Shown here: positions 6,450 to 14,510 of the stretch, one piece after another
Layout of the letters: each line of letters starts with the position of its first letter
Numbering within the stretch: the stretch's first letter is position 1
Notes under the pieces: model-generated
Seen by the model: only the letters and a program-made list of their open reading frames with translations
Databases searched by the model: none
Told to the model about the DNA's origin: nothing
Program-made: the position numbers and the translations under genes
Source: Myxococcales bacterium UBA1238
GTDB lineage: Bacteria; Myxococcota_A; Bradymonadia; UBA7976; UBA1532
Direction of reading: 5' to 3'
Assembly (NCBI GenBank): GCA_002309015.1
Contig: DBWM01000048.1
Coordinates: 6,137-49,802 of the forward strand
DNA length: 43,666 nt

Positions 6450-8318
6450 TTAGTACTTAAAATGTCCTAACAATTCAGAGAGTTCCATGCTGATCTTGTT
6501 GATGTCCTGGGATGCTTTGCGCATGTCGTCCACGCTGAAGAGCATGGTGGTCGAGAGCGCATTTAAGCTGACCATCTGATGCGCGATTTCGCTCGTATCG
6601 TTGGACGCCTTCTGCACGCTGTGGCTGATGTTGTTGGTGGTCATCGCCTGGGTGTCTACGGCGCACGCGATGCTGTTCGAGATCTGATGCATCTTGCTGA
6701 TGGTCTCGATGATGCGGTTGATCGCTTCGTTGGTGGCGGTGCAGTCTTCCTGAATGCTGCGCACCTTGTCGGCGATGTTGTTGGTGGCGTCGGCGCTTTG
6801 GCGGGCGAGGGCCTTGACCTCGTTTGCGACCACTGCGAATCCGCGTCCGCTGTTTCCGGCTCTGGCGGCTTCGATGGTGGCGTTTAAGGCGAGCAGGTTG
6901 GTCTGCTCTGCAAAATCCGCGATGACCTGGACCACGTCGCCGATTTCGTTACTGCTTTGCACCAGACGCATGACCGCTTGATCGGCGGACTGGGCTTCCT
7001 GAACGGCGGTATCCGCGATTTCGGCCGACTGCGAGGCGTTGCGCGCGATGTCCTGAATGCTGGTCCCCAGGCTTTCGGCGCCCTGGGCGGCGGTTTGTAC
7101 GTGGGAGCTGATGTTTTCGGCGTCGTGGGTGACCGATGCGATCTGATCGGTGGAGTTCTTGGTGCAGGATTCCACCAAATCCGAAACCGACGAGGTGTAA
7201 GTCGAAGCTTCGAGCAAGCGCTGCACCGTATCGCCGATGCGCTTCACCAGGTTCTGTATTTTTTGCACGAAGATGTTGAAAACATTAGCCATTTCGGCAA
7301 TTTCGCTGCCACCGTCGCTCGACAGACGCTGGGTCAAATCGCCGTCTACTTCGGCCACGTTGTGCAACACTTCGATGATTTGGTTGATGGGCTGCAGGAC
7401 CGCGCGCGTGATCGAGAAGGCGAGCAGCGTGCAGATGGCGATCAGGACCAGGCAGATCATGATGATCGTGTTGCGGATCAGGATGAGCGATTCATGAATC
7501 GACTGGGCGTCGAGGGAGATGGCGATGCGAATCCCCGTCAGGCTGATCGCCTGGCTGCCTGTAATGTACTCGCGGTTGTTCCAGCGATGTGAGCCCGAGC
7601 CCAGGCTGAAGCCCGACATAAACGAAAGGCCTTTAAAGGGTTCCTTCCCAATTTCGTTGGGGTTCGGGTGCACCAGGATTTTACCCGAAGTGTTTGTAAT
7701 ATAAGTTAAATCCTCCGGGTTGAGCAGCATGTTGGTTAAAAACAGCTTGTAGTAATTTTGCAGCGGTATGGTGGCGATCAGGCGGCCCGTCGAGTTGCCG
7801 TAATTGTCGTTTAAAAGGACCACCAGAGCGATGGCCGGCGTCGCTGAATTGAGCAGCTGAGCGATGCGCACTTCTGAGTTGGGAAGCGCTTGTAACGTAT
7901 CGATATGACTCAGCTTTCTTTCTTTGACGCATTCTTGTTGAGAAGCCGCTACCGGCGTCATCGACCTATCAAAAAGTGCGATGCAGTCGTAGGCGTCGTT
8001 TTTGGTCAGATTTCGCAGCAGAACATTGAGTTCTTTTTGCGCCGCTTTGGCCAGATAGCCTTTTTCCAAAGCATCGGCGACCATCGCCTGGTTGGCGAGG
8101 GATAAAATATCGTATGATTTGGTGTTTTTAAGCCAATAGTTAAAGTATGTGGCTGAGTTATGAGCGAGCTGCTCGGCCTGGCGGTAACTGCTTCGCACCA
8201 ATGCACGGGACGCTAAATGATAAGCGAGCACGCTGATGAGCGTTAAACCGATTAAGAGGGCCGCCAGCACCGGCAGCAGCAACTTGTTTCGCAGTCCCAT
8301 TCGTCCCAATCGTCCCAT
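6450..8318 (-). CDS. Methyl-accepting chemotaxis protein
   Basis: I start this at ATG 8318 (MGRLGRMGLRNKLLLP), preceded by GAGG eight bases away; a GTG at 8330 lacks this spacing. Residues ~15-35 form the first membrane helix. A periplasmic Cache-like sensor of about 250 residues follows, including LTYITNTSGKILVHPNP and a GSGSHRWNNREYITGSQA segment. A second helix (IIMICLVLIAICTLLAFSI), a HAMP segment and a long cytoplasmic coiled coil follow. The signalling tip contains LLALNATIEAARAG, invariant in receptors that engage CheA/CheW. The tail has no NWETF-type CheR tether. It forms an operon with the downstream binding protein. The sensed compound is unknown. Confidence 0.95.
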   Translation of the reverse strand: MGRLGRMGLRNKLLLPVLAALLIGLTLISVLAYHLASRALVRSSYRQAEQLAHNSATYFNYWLKNTKSYDILSLANQAMVADALEKGYLAKAAQKELNVLLRNLTKNDAYDCIALFDRSMTPVAASQQECVKERKLSHIDTLQALPNSEVRIAQLLNSATPAIALVVLLNDNYGNSTGRLIATIPLQNYYKLFLTNMLLNPEDLTYITNTSGKILVHPNPNEIGKEPFKGLSFMSGFSLGSGSHRWNNREYITGSQAISLTGIRIAISLDAQSIHESLILIRNTIIMICLVLIAICTLLAFSITRAVLQPINQIIEVLHNVAEVDGDLTQRLSSDGGSEIAEMANVFNIFVQKIQNLVKRIGDTVQRLLEASTYTSSVSDLVESCTKNSTDQIASVTHDAENISSHVQTAAQGAESLGTSIQDIARNASQSAEIADTAVQEAQSADQAVMRLVQSSNEIGDVVQVIADFAEQTNLLALNATIEAARAGNSGRGFAVVANEVKALARQSADATNNIADKVRSIQEDCTATNEAINRIIETISKMHQISNSIACAVDTQAMTTNNISHSVQKASNDTSEIAHQMVSLNALSTTMLFSVDDMRKASQDINKISMELSELLGHFKY

Positions 8319-8358
8319 TCCAGGCCTCACAGTTGAATCAAGTTTACCCGCTTAAAAA

Positions 8359-8883
8359 TTATCCACGATAGATGGTCACTTTTTCGATGACCACATCCTG
8401 ACGAGGTTTATTACCGAACCCGCAAGGAACGCGAGCAATTTTTTTAATGATGTCGAGACCTTCGGTCACTTCACCAAAAATCGCATGCTTGCCGTCGAGC
8501 CAGGGCGTGGGCACTTCGGTGATGAAGAATTGCGATCCGCCGGTGTTGGGGCCCGCGTTGGCCATGCTGAAGAGTCCGGGGCGATCGTGGCGCAGACCGG
8601 GGCCGAATTCATCGGCAATCTGATAACCGGGGCCGCCGTTTCCGCGACCAAAGGGGCAGCCGGCCTGAATCATGAACTCGGGAATCACGCGATGGAAAAT
8701 CAGTCCGTCATAAAAGGGTTTACCGGTGATTTTGCCCGTAGCGAGCCCCACAAAGTTGGCCACGGTCTTGGGCGCTTCCTTTTCAAAAAAGCGGCCTTTG
8801 ATCACGCCCAGGCTGGTCTGAAGTTCAACGCGAAGATCACCCTCGCCGGGGATGTCGATTGCAGGAGGATCAAAAAGCATCAT
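8359..8883 (-). CDS. Cyclophilin-type peptidyl-prolyl cis-trans isomerase
   Basis: This cytoplasmic-type cyclophilin accelerates proline isomerisation in protein folding. The catalytic loop FHRVIPEFMIQAGCP contains the conserved Arg and Phe; FSMANAGPNTGGSQFFIT and WLDGKHAIFGEV are the other active-site strands, with Trp present. No signal peptide is seen. At 174 residues it is a single-domain protein of normal size, with a short extra N-terminal stretch (about 15 residues) before the first strand VELQTSLGVIKGRFF. It lies between the chemoreceptor and the zinc-ribbon/GYF gene on the same strand. The upstream 66-bp gap has a small perfect palindrome (TGCCCTCAGGGCA, 8918-8930) without a U-tract. 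Confidence 0.95.
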   Translation of the reverse strand: MMLFDPPAIDIPGEGDLRVELQTSLGVIKGRFFEKEAPKTVANFVGLATGKITGKPFYDGLIFHRVIPEFMIQAGCPFGRGNGGPGYQIADEFGPGLRHDRPGLFSMANAGPNTGGSQFFITEVPTPWLDGKHAIFGEVTEGLDIIKKIARVPCGFGNKPRQDVVIEKVTIYRG

Positions 8884-8949
8884 TTACCTCTTCAAAAAAC
8901 GAAGTGGAATTTAAAGCTGCCCTCAGGGCAACGGCTTAAAGATGGCGAA

Positions 8950-11121
8950 TTAATTTGAGAAAATCAAAGGATAGTTGACCGGTTGTGCTGCTCCATCAAA
9001 TGCCGGGAATTGCAAGCTCGATACCGTCTCTTGTAAACAATTTTTAAAAGGAGATCCCGCAGTTAAATGAGGCGCAAACTGAATGCCCGCCGCTTTACCT
9101 GTAGGCTGAACTTTAAACTGAATGTTCAGCCTTGAAAGGTTACAAGTCTTGTCTTTTCGGGTTTTACAGCGATTGTAGCAGCGTGTGAAGCGATCATTGG
9201 CGTTGTGCAAGGTTTGCTGAATGTCGGCCTGCGACAATTCTGCCGGTTTTTGAATGGGATGGGGCGAAGGCGGCAGTACCGTAGAGCCCGTGGGACGCAG
9301 GGTGCTGTAGCGGTTGTTTTGAGTTGCTGCTTTGCCTCCGGCCTCGCGATGGGTCTCGCGGGCGGCCGGTTTGATGGTCTTTGAAGAGCCGCTTGGGCGC
9401 GTTTCGGTTTTGCCCGCATCTTCGGGCGCTTCAGCCGCATCTTCAGCCGTCGCATCTTCCATCGCCGCATCCACAGCGATGGGCGCATCGTTTCTGATGG
9501 CGGTGTTTACGGCTGTAACTTCGCTTGCCGCAGGCTCTTTTATCTTGTTTTGCGGGTCGGGCGAGCGAAAAACGAAAAAGAGGGCCGTTCCCGCGAGGGC
9601 CAGGGCCGCCAGCGCAAGCAACCATTTGGTGCTTTGTTGCGGAATTGCGGGATCAAAATTGATGCTCGCCGTCGGATCGCCGATGCCGCTCAGTTCCGGC
9701 ATCGGGTTTGGGCCGTTCGTTTGACCGTGGACTTCGGCATAGGCGCGTCCGGTGCTGTGGGCCAACTCCAAATCTTTGGCCATTTCGAGCATCAAATTGG
9801 TGCTGGCATCCTCGTATTCGGGCATATGCGCAGGGCGGGCATCGTTAAATCCACTGTTTTCTTCTTCAAAAAACAGATCTTCCGCCGACGGTTCGCTTTC
9901 GGGTTTGCCCGATTCGGCCATCGGTTTCAAATCGACCGGGGGCAGCGGATCGGCGGGACGCGTCAAATCAAAAACCGCTTCCGCTTCGGCAATGGCCGCA
10001 TGCTCGTCGTCCTCGCTTTCGGTCACAAATGCGGTTTCGAGCTTTGATGCCGGCTCGTCCGACCCCTTCGCTTCTTCTGCCGATTCCTTTGTTTCTTCTT
10101 CAATTTCGATGGGTTGCGAGTTCCCGCTTTCTGCATCGGCCGCTTCCTGAACGAGCGCTTCGACCTGTTCAAGGCTTTCGATCGGCTTTGAGGCCCGCAT
10201 CGAGTCTTTTACGAGCGCTTCAAGATCTGCCGCCATGCTCGAAGTGAGCTCGGAATTTTCGGGATCTTCCGTCGCATCGGCCTCAGACGGGGAGTCCGTG
10301 AGCGTTTTTAACTCTTCGTTTTTGCTCAGCTTTTTTTCTGGCAGAAGGCCGGACTCAGGGGCCAGCAACGCATTTTTGGGGAGCTCTGCCGCCCTGGATG
10401 CCTTTGCCTGGGGCTCAGAGATTTGCAAACCGGGCTTCGGCAAAGTTTCGCTTTTGGCTTCCAACGCTTTGTTTTCGCTCGGCTTTTTGGCCTCTGGCGG
10501 TCGAATGGAGGCGACTTTGAGAGCGCTCGAAGGGCTTTGCGGTTTTGAAAGCGGTAAGCTGATCCGGGGCGACGCCGGCTTGGTGGTTAAAAGCGATTTT
10601 TGAAGCGGATCGGGGCGCGTTGCGGCGGGTTTGTTCGGTAAATTTTTGGCGGGCGATTTCAGCGACGAAAGCGCTGGCCGTTTAACGGGCGCAGATTGCG
10701 GTGAAGAGGGGGTGAGCAGCGATGCAAATCGACCTGCAGGCTGAACCTGAGGTTTGGCAAGGACGAGCCTGGGCGCTTCTTTGGGCGGCAGGAGCGCTTT
10801 CAGTTTGGGGACCATTTCGAGCGGCAGCCAGCCCCCGGTAAACGTCTCGTTCCACACCATGTCGTTTGGGCCCAGCTGGCGGCTCTTGATGAGATCGCGG
10901 AGCTTTTCAAACGGCATCGGTCCCATCGTTTTGCCGTTGGGCGCGCAATGCCATTCGATTTCATCCAAAAATTCGACAGGTACAGCCGCGACAACGGTTC
11001 TTGAGCCCGACGGCTGCGGATGAATTTCACAATTGCAGGCAGGGCAGCGGATACGAAGATCCTGTTCCTCGATTTGATCATCATCGAAAGAATGCCCGCA
11101 TTGCGCGCATTGGATTTGCAT
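8950..11121 (-). CDS. Zinc-ribbon/GYF-domain membrane protein with AgmX/PglI-like C-terminus
   Basis: I start this at ATG 11121 (MQIQCAQCGHSFDDD), with GGAG five bases upstream; the open frame reaches 11451 but the extra 110 residues look non-coding and overlap the divergent ABC gene. The 723-residue order is: CxxC...CPxC zinc ribbon (1-40, MJ0042-like); a GYF_2 domain (WHCAPNGKTMGPMPFEKL ... WLPLEMVPKLKALL); a ~400-residue Pro/Ser/Ala/Glu-rich linker; one membrane helix (WLLALAALALAGTALFFVF); an Asp/Ala-rich spacer; and a ~95-residue C-terminal domain with four Cys (RCYNRCKTRKDKTCN, FKNCLQETV) resembling the AgmX/PglI tail. In myxobacteria such proteins belong to gliding or envelope-spanning machines. 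With the linker cytoplasmic, the tail would be periplasmic. Substrate and partner are unknown. Confidence 0.8.
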   Translation of the reverse strand: MQIQCAQCGHSFDDDQIEEQDLRIRCPACNCEIHPQPSGSRTVVAAVPVEFLDEIEWHCAPNGKTMGPMPFEKLRDLIKSRQLGPNDMVWNETFTGGWLPLEMVPKLKALLPPKEAPRLVLAKPQVQPAGRFASLLTPSSPQSAPVKRPALSSLKSPAKNLPNKPAATRPDPLQKSLLTTKPASPRISLPLSKPQSPSSALKVASIRPPEAKKPSENKALEAKSETLPKPGLQISEPQAKASRAAELPKNALLAPESGLLPEKKLSKNEELKTLTDSPSEADATEDPENSELTSSMAADLEALVKDSMRASKPIESLEQVEALVQEAADAESGNSQPIEIEEETKESAEEAKGSDEPASKLETAFVTESEDDEHAAIAEAEAVFDLTRPADPLPPVDLKPMAESGKPESEPSAEDLFFEEENSGFNDARPAHMPEYEDASTNLMLEMAKDLELAHSTGRAYAEVHGQTNGPNPMPELSGIGDPTASINFDPAIPQQSTKWLLALAALALAGTALFFVFRSPDPQNKIKEPAASEVTAVNTAIRNDAPIAVDAAMEDATAEDAAEAPEDAGKTETRPSGSSKTIKPAARETHREAGGKAATQNNRYSTLRPTGSTVLPPSPHPIQKPAELSQADIQQTLHNANDRFTRCYNRCKTRKDKTCNLSRLNIQFKVQPTGKAAGIQFAPHLTAGSPFKNCLQETVSSLQFPAFDGAAQPVNYPLIFSN

Positions 11122-11234
11122 GCGATCTCCGCGCTCCGTTTGGCGTACACCCCATTGAATCGACCTTAAAAGGTTATCAGCGTTATTGAGATGCGGCAAG
11201 ATTCTGCACAGATGGCGTCCGACGGGAGGCGCGG

Positions 11235-11909
11235 ATGATGGCAAGGAAAAACGAACTGTTGCTTCAGGCGCGTGAAATCTCGCTGCTTTTTGGGGCAACA
11301 TGGCTCGATCGCCTGTTGCGGCGTCCGCTGAAGCGCGTATTTCAAGGCGTAAATTTTGAGTTGCTGGGCGGTGAGTCGGTGGCTTTGACGGGCGGGAACG
11401 GATCCGGAAAATCTTCGATTTTACGCCTCTGTGCGGGCCTTTATCTGCCAACGGCGGGTCAAATCACGCCCTTTTGTCCCGTGATTTGGGGGATCGGCAA
11501 CGATCGCTGCTTTTATGAACGCCTCACGTTGGAAGAAAACCTGGCGTTTTTTATGCGCTTTTCTGGATTAAGCCTAAAAAATGTTCAGCCGGCTCTGGAG
11601 CGCGTGGGCCTTCTCGATGCGCGGGCGGTGCCCTGGCGCGAGGCTTCCACGGGGATGCGGGCACGTCTGGTGATGGCGCGTTCGTTTGTGGCCATGGAAC
11701 AGCATCGGAATCGGGCGGTTCTGCTGCTCGATGAGCCGGAACGGGGGCTCGACGCTGCGGGCATGCAGCTGCTCGGCGAACTGGGCGATCGGATTTGTGC
11801 CATGGGCGGTGCTGTTTTTACGGCAACGCATCTGGCTGCGCTCAATACGCTTCATTTTACGCGGGGTTACAGGCTTCAGGAGGGCGCTTTGACGGAGGCT
11901 GAGCTTTAA
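11235..11909 (+). CDS. ABC transporter ATP-binding protein
   Basis: This is a 224-residue nucleotide-binding subunit. Walker A is GGNGSGKSS, the signature motif is degenerate but placed correctly (ASTGMRARLVMARSF), Walker B is AVLLLDEPERGLD and the switch His is in TATHL. The short CFYERLTLEENLAFF segment after the Q-loop region resembles ABC-2 exporters such as polysaccharide or haem exporter ATPases (CcmA-like). GGGAGG precedes the tandem ATG codons. Its stop is one base from the permease start, so the two form an operon. It is divergent from the GYF gene across ~113 bp. Exported substrate is unknown. Confidence 0.9.
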   Translation: MMARKNELLLQAREISLLFGATWLDRLLRRPLKRVFQGVNFELLGGESVALTGGNGSGKSSILRLCAGLYLPTAGQITPFCPVIWGIGNDRCFYERLTLEENLAFFMRFSGLSLKNVQPALERVGLLDARAVPWREASTGMRARLVMARSFVAMEQHRNRAVLLLDEPERGLDAAGMQLLGELGDRICAMGGAVFTATHLAALNTLHFTRGYRLQEGALTEAEL

Positions 11910-11910
11910 A

Positions 11911-12711
11911 ATGGGCGCCATGTTGCTGGCGATGCTGCGCCGCGATTGGATCACGCAATGGAGTTATCGCGGCGCTTTTTTCGGTCGGACGATCGCCTGC
12001 GCGAGCTCGGTGTTCTCGTCCTGGTTTTTAGCGAACTGCTTTTCGGGTTATGAACCGGAACCGATTGCAACTTATGGAAATTATTTCAATTTTTTAATTT
12101 TTGGTCTCCTGCTGATGCAATGGACCCAAAGCATTTTATTCGGGGCTACGGGTCGCATTCGCGCGCTGCAGGTGGAGGGATCGCTGGAATCCTGGGCGGC
12201 TTACTGTCCCTCTTTGGGCCGGCTGATTTGGGCCGAGGCGCTTTCGGTGCAGCTGGCTTCGATCTGGCCGATGATGCTCACTCTGGGGCTCGGTTTTGCG
12301 CTCGGGCTTTCGATTGATTCCAGCGGAGTTGCGCTCAAACTGGGGAGCGTTTTGCTTTGCTGGGCGGCGCTGTGTCCGCTGGGCATCTGGGGCGGGGCGT
12401 TTACGCTCGCTTTTAAGCGGAGCGATCCTTTGGGGCGCGCCGTGCTGGGCCTGAGCTGGCTTTTGAGCGGCGTCTTTTATCCCGTCGAAGTTTTGCCTAA
12501 ATGGCTGACTTTATTGGCCTATTTTTTGCCTACGACCCATGCGCTCGATTTGCTTCGGGGCGTCTTTTTGCGCGGTGACGACTGGGCGGCGCTTTCGGGA
12601 TCGGTCTGGGCGCTCGTTTTACTGAGCGCGATCGGATGGCCGCTGGCGCTTGGGACTGTACGGATTTGTGATCGAATCGCGCGCCGTTACGGCACGTTAG
12701 GGCAATATTGA
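11911..12711 (+). CDS. ABC-2 type transporter permease
   Basis: This 266-residue integral membrane protein has about six hydrophobic helices (for example FNFLIFGLLLMQWTQSILFG, PMMLTLGLGFALGLSI, LGLSWLLSGVFYPVEVLP). The LSGVFYPVEVLPKWL loop followed by FLPTTHALDLLRGVFL is the conserved re-entrant region of ABC-2 permeases (the 'sp..fP...lP.wl......P.t..i...r' pattern). It is translated together with the preceding ATPase, with a 1-bp gap. ABC-2 exporters move polysaccharides, drugs or cytochrome cofactors outward. No substrate gene sits beside it. It converges on the S1 gene. Confidence 0.88.
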   Translation: MGAMLLAMLRRDWITQWSYRGAFFGRTIACASSVFSSWFLANCFSGYEPEPIATYGNYFNFLIFGLLLMQWTQSILFGATGRIRALQVEGSLESWAAYCPSLGRLIWAEALSVQLASIWPMMLTLGLGFALGLSIDSSGVALKLGSVLLCWAALCPLGIWGGAFTLAFKRSDPLGRAVLGLSWLLSGVFYPVEVLPKWLTLLAYFLPTTHALDLLRGVFLRGDDWAALSGSVWALVLLSAIGWPLALGTVRICDRIARRYGTLGQY

Positions 12712-12753
12712 AGGAATGATCGAGGGGAGAAAGAAGGCGGGAAGGCGAGGGGA

Positions 12754-14253
12754 TCAGCGCTTGGAGAGGTAATCCTTGAGGAGATCGCCGAAGGTGCCGA
12801 GGCTGTGCGCTTCGCTCTTCTGCTGCGCGCGATAATCGGCGTAATCGTTCTCTTCTGCGTGGAATTTCAAAGCCTTACGAGACAAGCGGATGCGGCGCTT
12901 TTCGTTGTCGATGTCCTGAACCTTGACCTCGAGTTCGGTGCCGATGGGGAAGAGCTTGGCGTGATCGGCGCCGCGCTCGGTGGCCATTTCGGCGTTGGGG
13001 ATCAGGCCGACGACACCGGGGGCGATTTCGAGGAAGACGCCGTAGCTTTCGACGCGGGTGACCTTGCCGGTGCAGACTTCGCCCACCTTGACGGGGATGG
13101 CGGCGACGGGCTTGGGCTTGCGGCTCTGGGCGACTTCTTTGGTCATCAGGCCGATGCGGCGGCGCTCAAAATCGACGCGCTCGACCACGACGTCGATTTC
13201 CTGGCCAACCGAGAGCACTTCGCTCGGGTTTTCGATGCGCTTGCCGGTGGTGATCGCCGAAATATGGAGCAGGCCGTCGATGTTGTCCTGCAGGGTGACG
13301 AAAGCGCCAAATCCTTGAATTCGGGCAACTTTTCCGTGCAATTCCTGACCGGGCTGAAGGCTGCGCGCGTAGGTGGTCCAGGGATCGTCCTGGAGTTCCT
13401 TCATGCTCAGCGCGACGCGGCCCTTGTCGGTGTCGATGCGGATGACCTTCACCTCGATGGCGTCGCCGACGTTCAGCTTGTCGCTGGGCTTGTTGATGTG
13501 CTCATGGCTGATTTCGGAGACGTGGACCAGGCCTTCGACGCCGGGAGCGATTTCGACAAAAGCGCCGAAATCTTTCACCTGGGTGACCTTGCCCTGATAG
13601 ACCTCGCCCACCTTGATCTGATTTTCGAGGCTTTCGCGCAATTCCTGGCGCTGGGCTTCGAGCAGGGCGCGGCGAGAGATCACGAGGCTCTTGCCTTTGG
13701 CGAATTCGGTGATGAGGAACTCGAATTCCTTGCCCACCATGTTCTTGGGATCGCGGACAAAGTGATCGGCAAACTGCGAAGCGGGGCAGAAAGCGCGGAC
13801 GCCGTCGACACGGACTTCAAAGCCGCCCTTGTTGATGTCGACGATCTTGCCTTTGACGGGGGTCTTGTCGCGCCAGGCTTGTTCCAGATCCTGCATGACG
13901 CGGCCGGCCTGGACCTTTTTGCGGCTGAGCTGGATGGCGCCGCGCGTCTGGACCACAGCGCATTCGATTTCGTCGCCTTCGTTGACGGTCAGGTTGCCGT
14001 CGTTGTCCTTGAGCTCGGAGAGTTCGATGTAGCCCTCGCTGCGGGCGCCGTAATCGACAAAGGCCACATTGCCGGTGATCTTCACGATTTTGCCCGTGAC
14101 GATATCGCCGGGATTGACGTTGCGCCCAGAAAAGCTGGTCTCCAGGTCGGGCTTGCTCAATTCAGCTTTTGAAAAGTCCGCCTTGGCGTTTGCAGCAGTG
14201 TTGTTGTCGATTTGGGGTTCCACTTGATTTTCGGCTTGGGTGTTATCGTTCAT
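12754..14253 (-). CDS. rpsA: Ribosomal protein S1-type RNA-binding protein, five S1 domains
   Basis: This 499-residue protein carries five S1 OB-fold repeats at roughly residues 47-112, 130-196, 213-286, 300-373 and 388-461. The clearest are KVTQVKDFGAFVEIAPGVEG and VARIQGFGAFV with the downstream LSMKEL/GLMTKEV ends. S1 unfolds and docks mRNA on the 30S subunit. E. coli S1 has six domains in 557 residues, so this protein is one domain short at the C-terminus. The N-terminal ~45 residues are acidic, Asn/Ala-rich and probably disordered. The start ATG 14253 has no recognisable Shine-Dalgarno, a known trait of rpsA leaders. If another S1 gene exists elsewhere in the genome, this one could be an S1 paralogue. 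Confidence 0.85.
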   Translation of the reverse strand: MNDNTQAENQVEPQIDNNTAANAKADFSKAELSKPDLETSFSGRNVNPGDIVTGKIVKITGNVAFVDYGARSEGYIELSELKDNDGNLTVNEGDEIECAVVQTRGAIQLSRKKVQAGRVMQDLEQAWRDKTPVKGKIVDINKGGFEVRVDGVRAFCPASQFADHFVRDPKNMVGKEFEFLITEFAKGKSLVISRRALLEAQRQELRESLENQIKVGEVYQGKVTQVKDFGAFVEIAPGVEGLVHVSEISHEHINKPSDKLNVGDAIEVKVIRIDTDKGRVALSMKELQDDPWTTYARSLQPGQELHGKVARIQGFGAFVTLQDNIDGLLHISAITTGKRIENPSEVLSVGQEIDVVVERVDFERRRIGLMTKEVAQSRKPKPVAAIPVKVGEVCTGKVTRVESYGVFLEIAPGVVGLIPNAEMATERGADHAKLFPIGTELEVKVQDIDNEKRRIRLSRKALKFHAEENDYADYRAQQKSEAHSLGTFGDLLKDYLSKR

Positions 14254-14292
14254 GATGTTCGTGACTGGAAGGTCTATTCAAAAAAGCGCTCA

Positions 14293-14321
14293 AATTTTAG
14301 GCCGGAATTTTAGACCGGGCA
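14293..14321 (-). promoter_or_regulatory. Sigma-70-like promoter of the S1 gene
   Basis: On the minus strand TTGCCC (14321-14316) is separated by exactly 17 bases from TAAAAT (14298-14293). This predicts a transcript start near 14286 and a leader of about 33 nt ahead of the S1 start codon. The leader lacks a Shine-Dalgarno sequence. Hexamer match and ideal spacing support it; no experimental data. Confidence 0.5.
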
Positions 14322-14510
14322 AGAATGTCGTTTGCTCAAATGCGCGTTTATGCAGAGAGATGCAATCATAATCAACCTTGAGCGGGATCGTTTTTGCCTC
14401 TGGGCCATTTTTGTTTTGAGAATGCTTCATCGGAAGTTTCGTTTGAGCGTATTGCAGAACAAAAGAAACCGGTGCTATTTCTAAGGCTTACCTGCTTTGC
14501 GAGAAAAAAA

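Noticed and set aside
12805..14172. 455-codon open frame antisense to the S1 gene
   Set aside because: Shadow of a high-GC gene; the opposite strand encodes five clear S1 domains.
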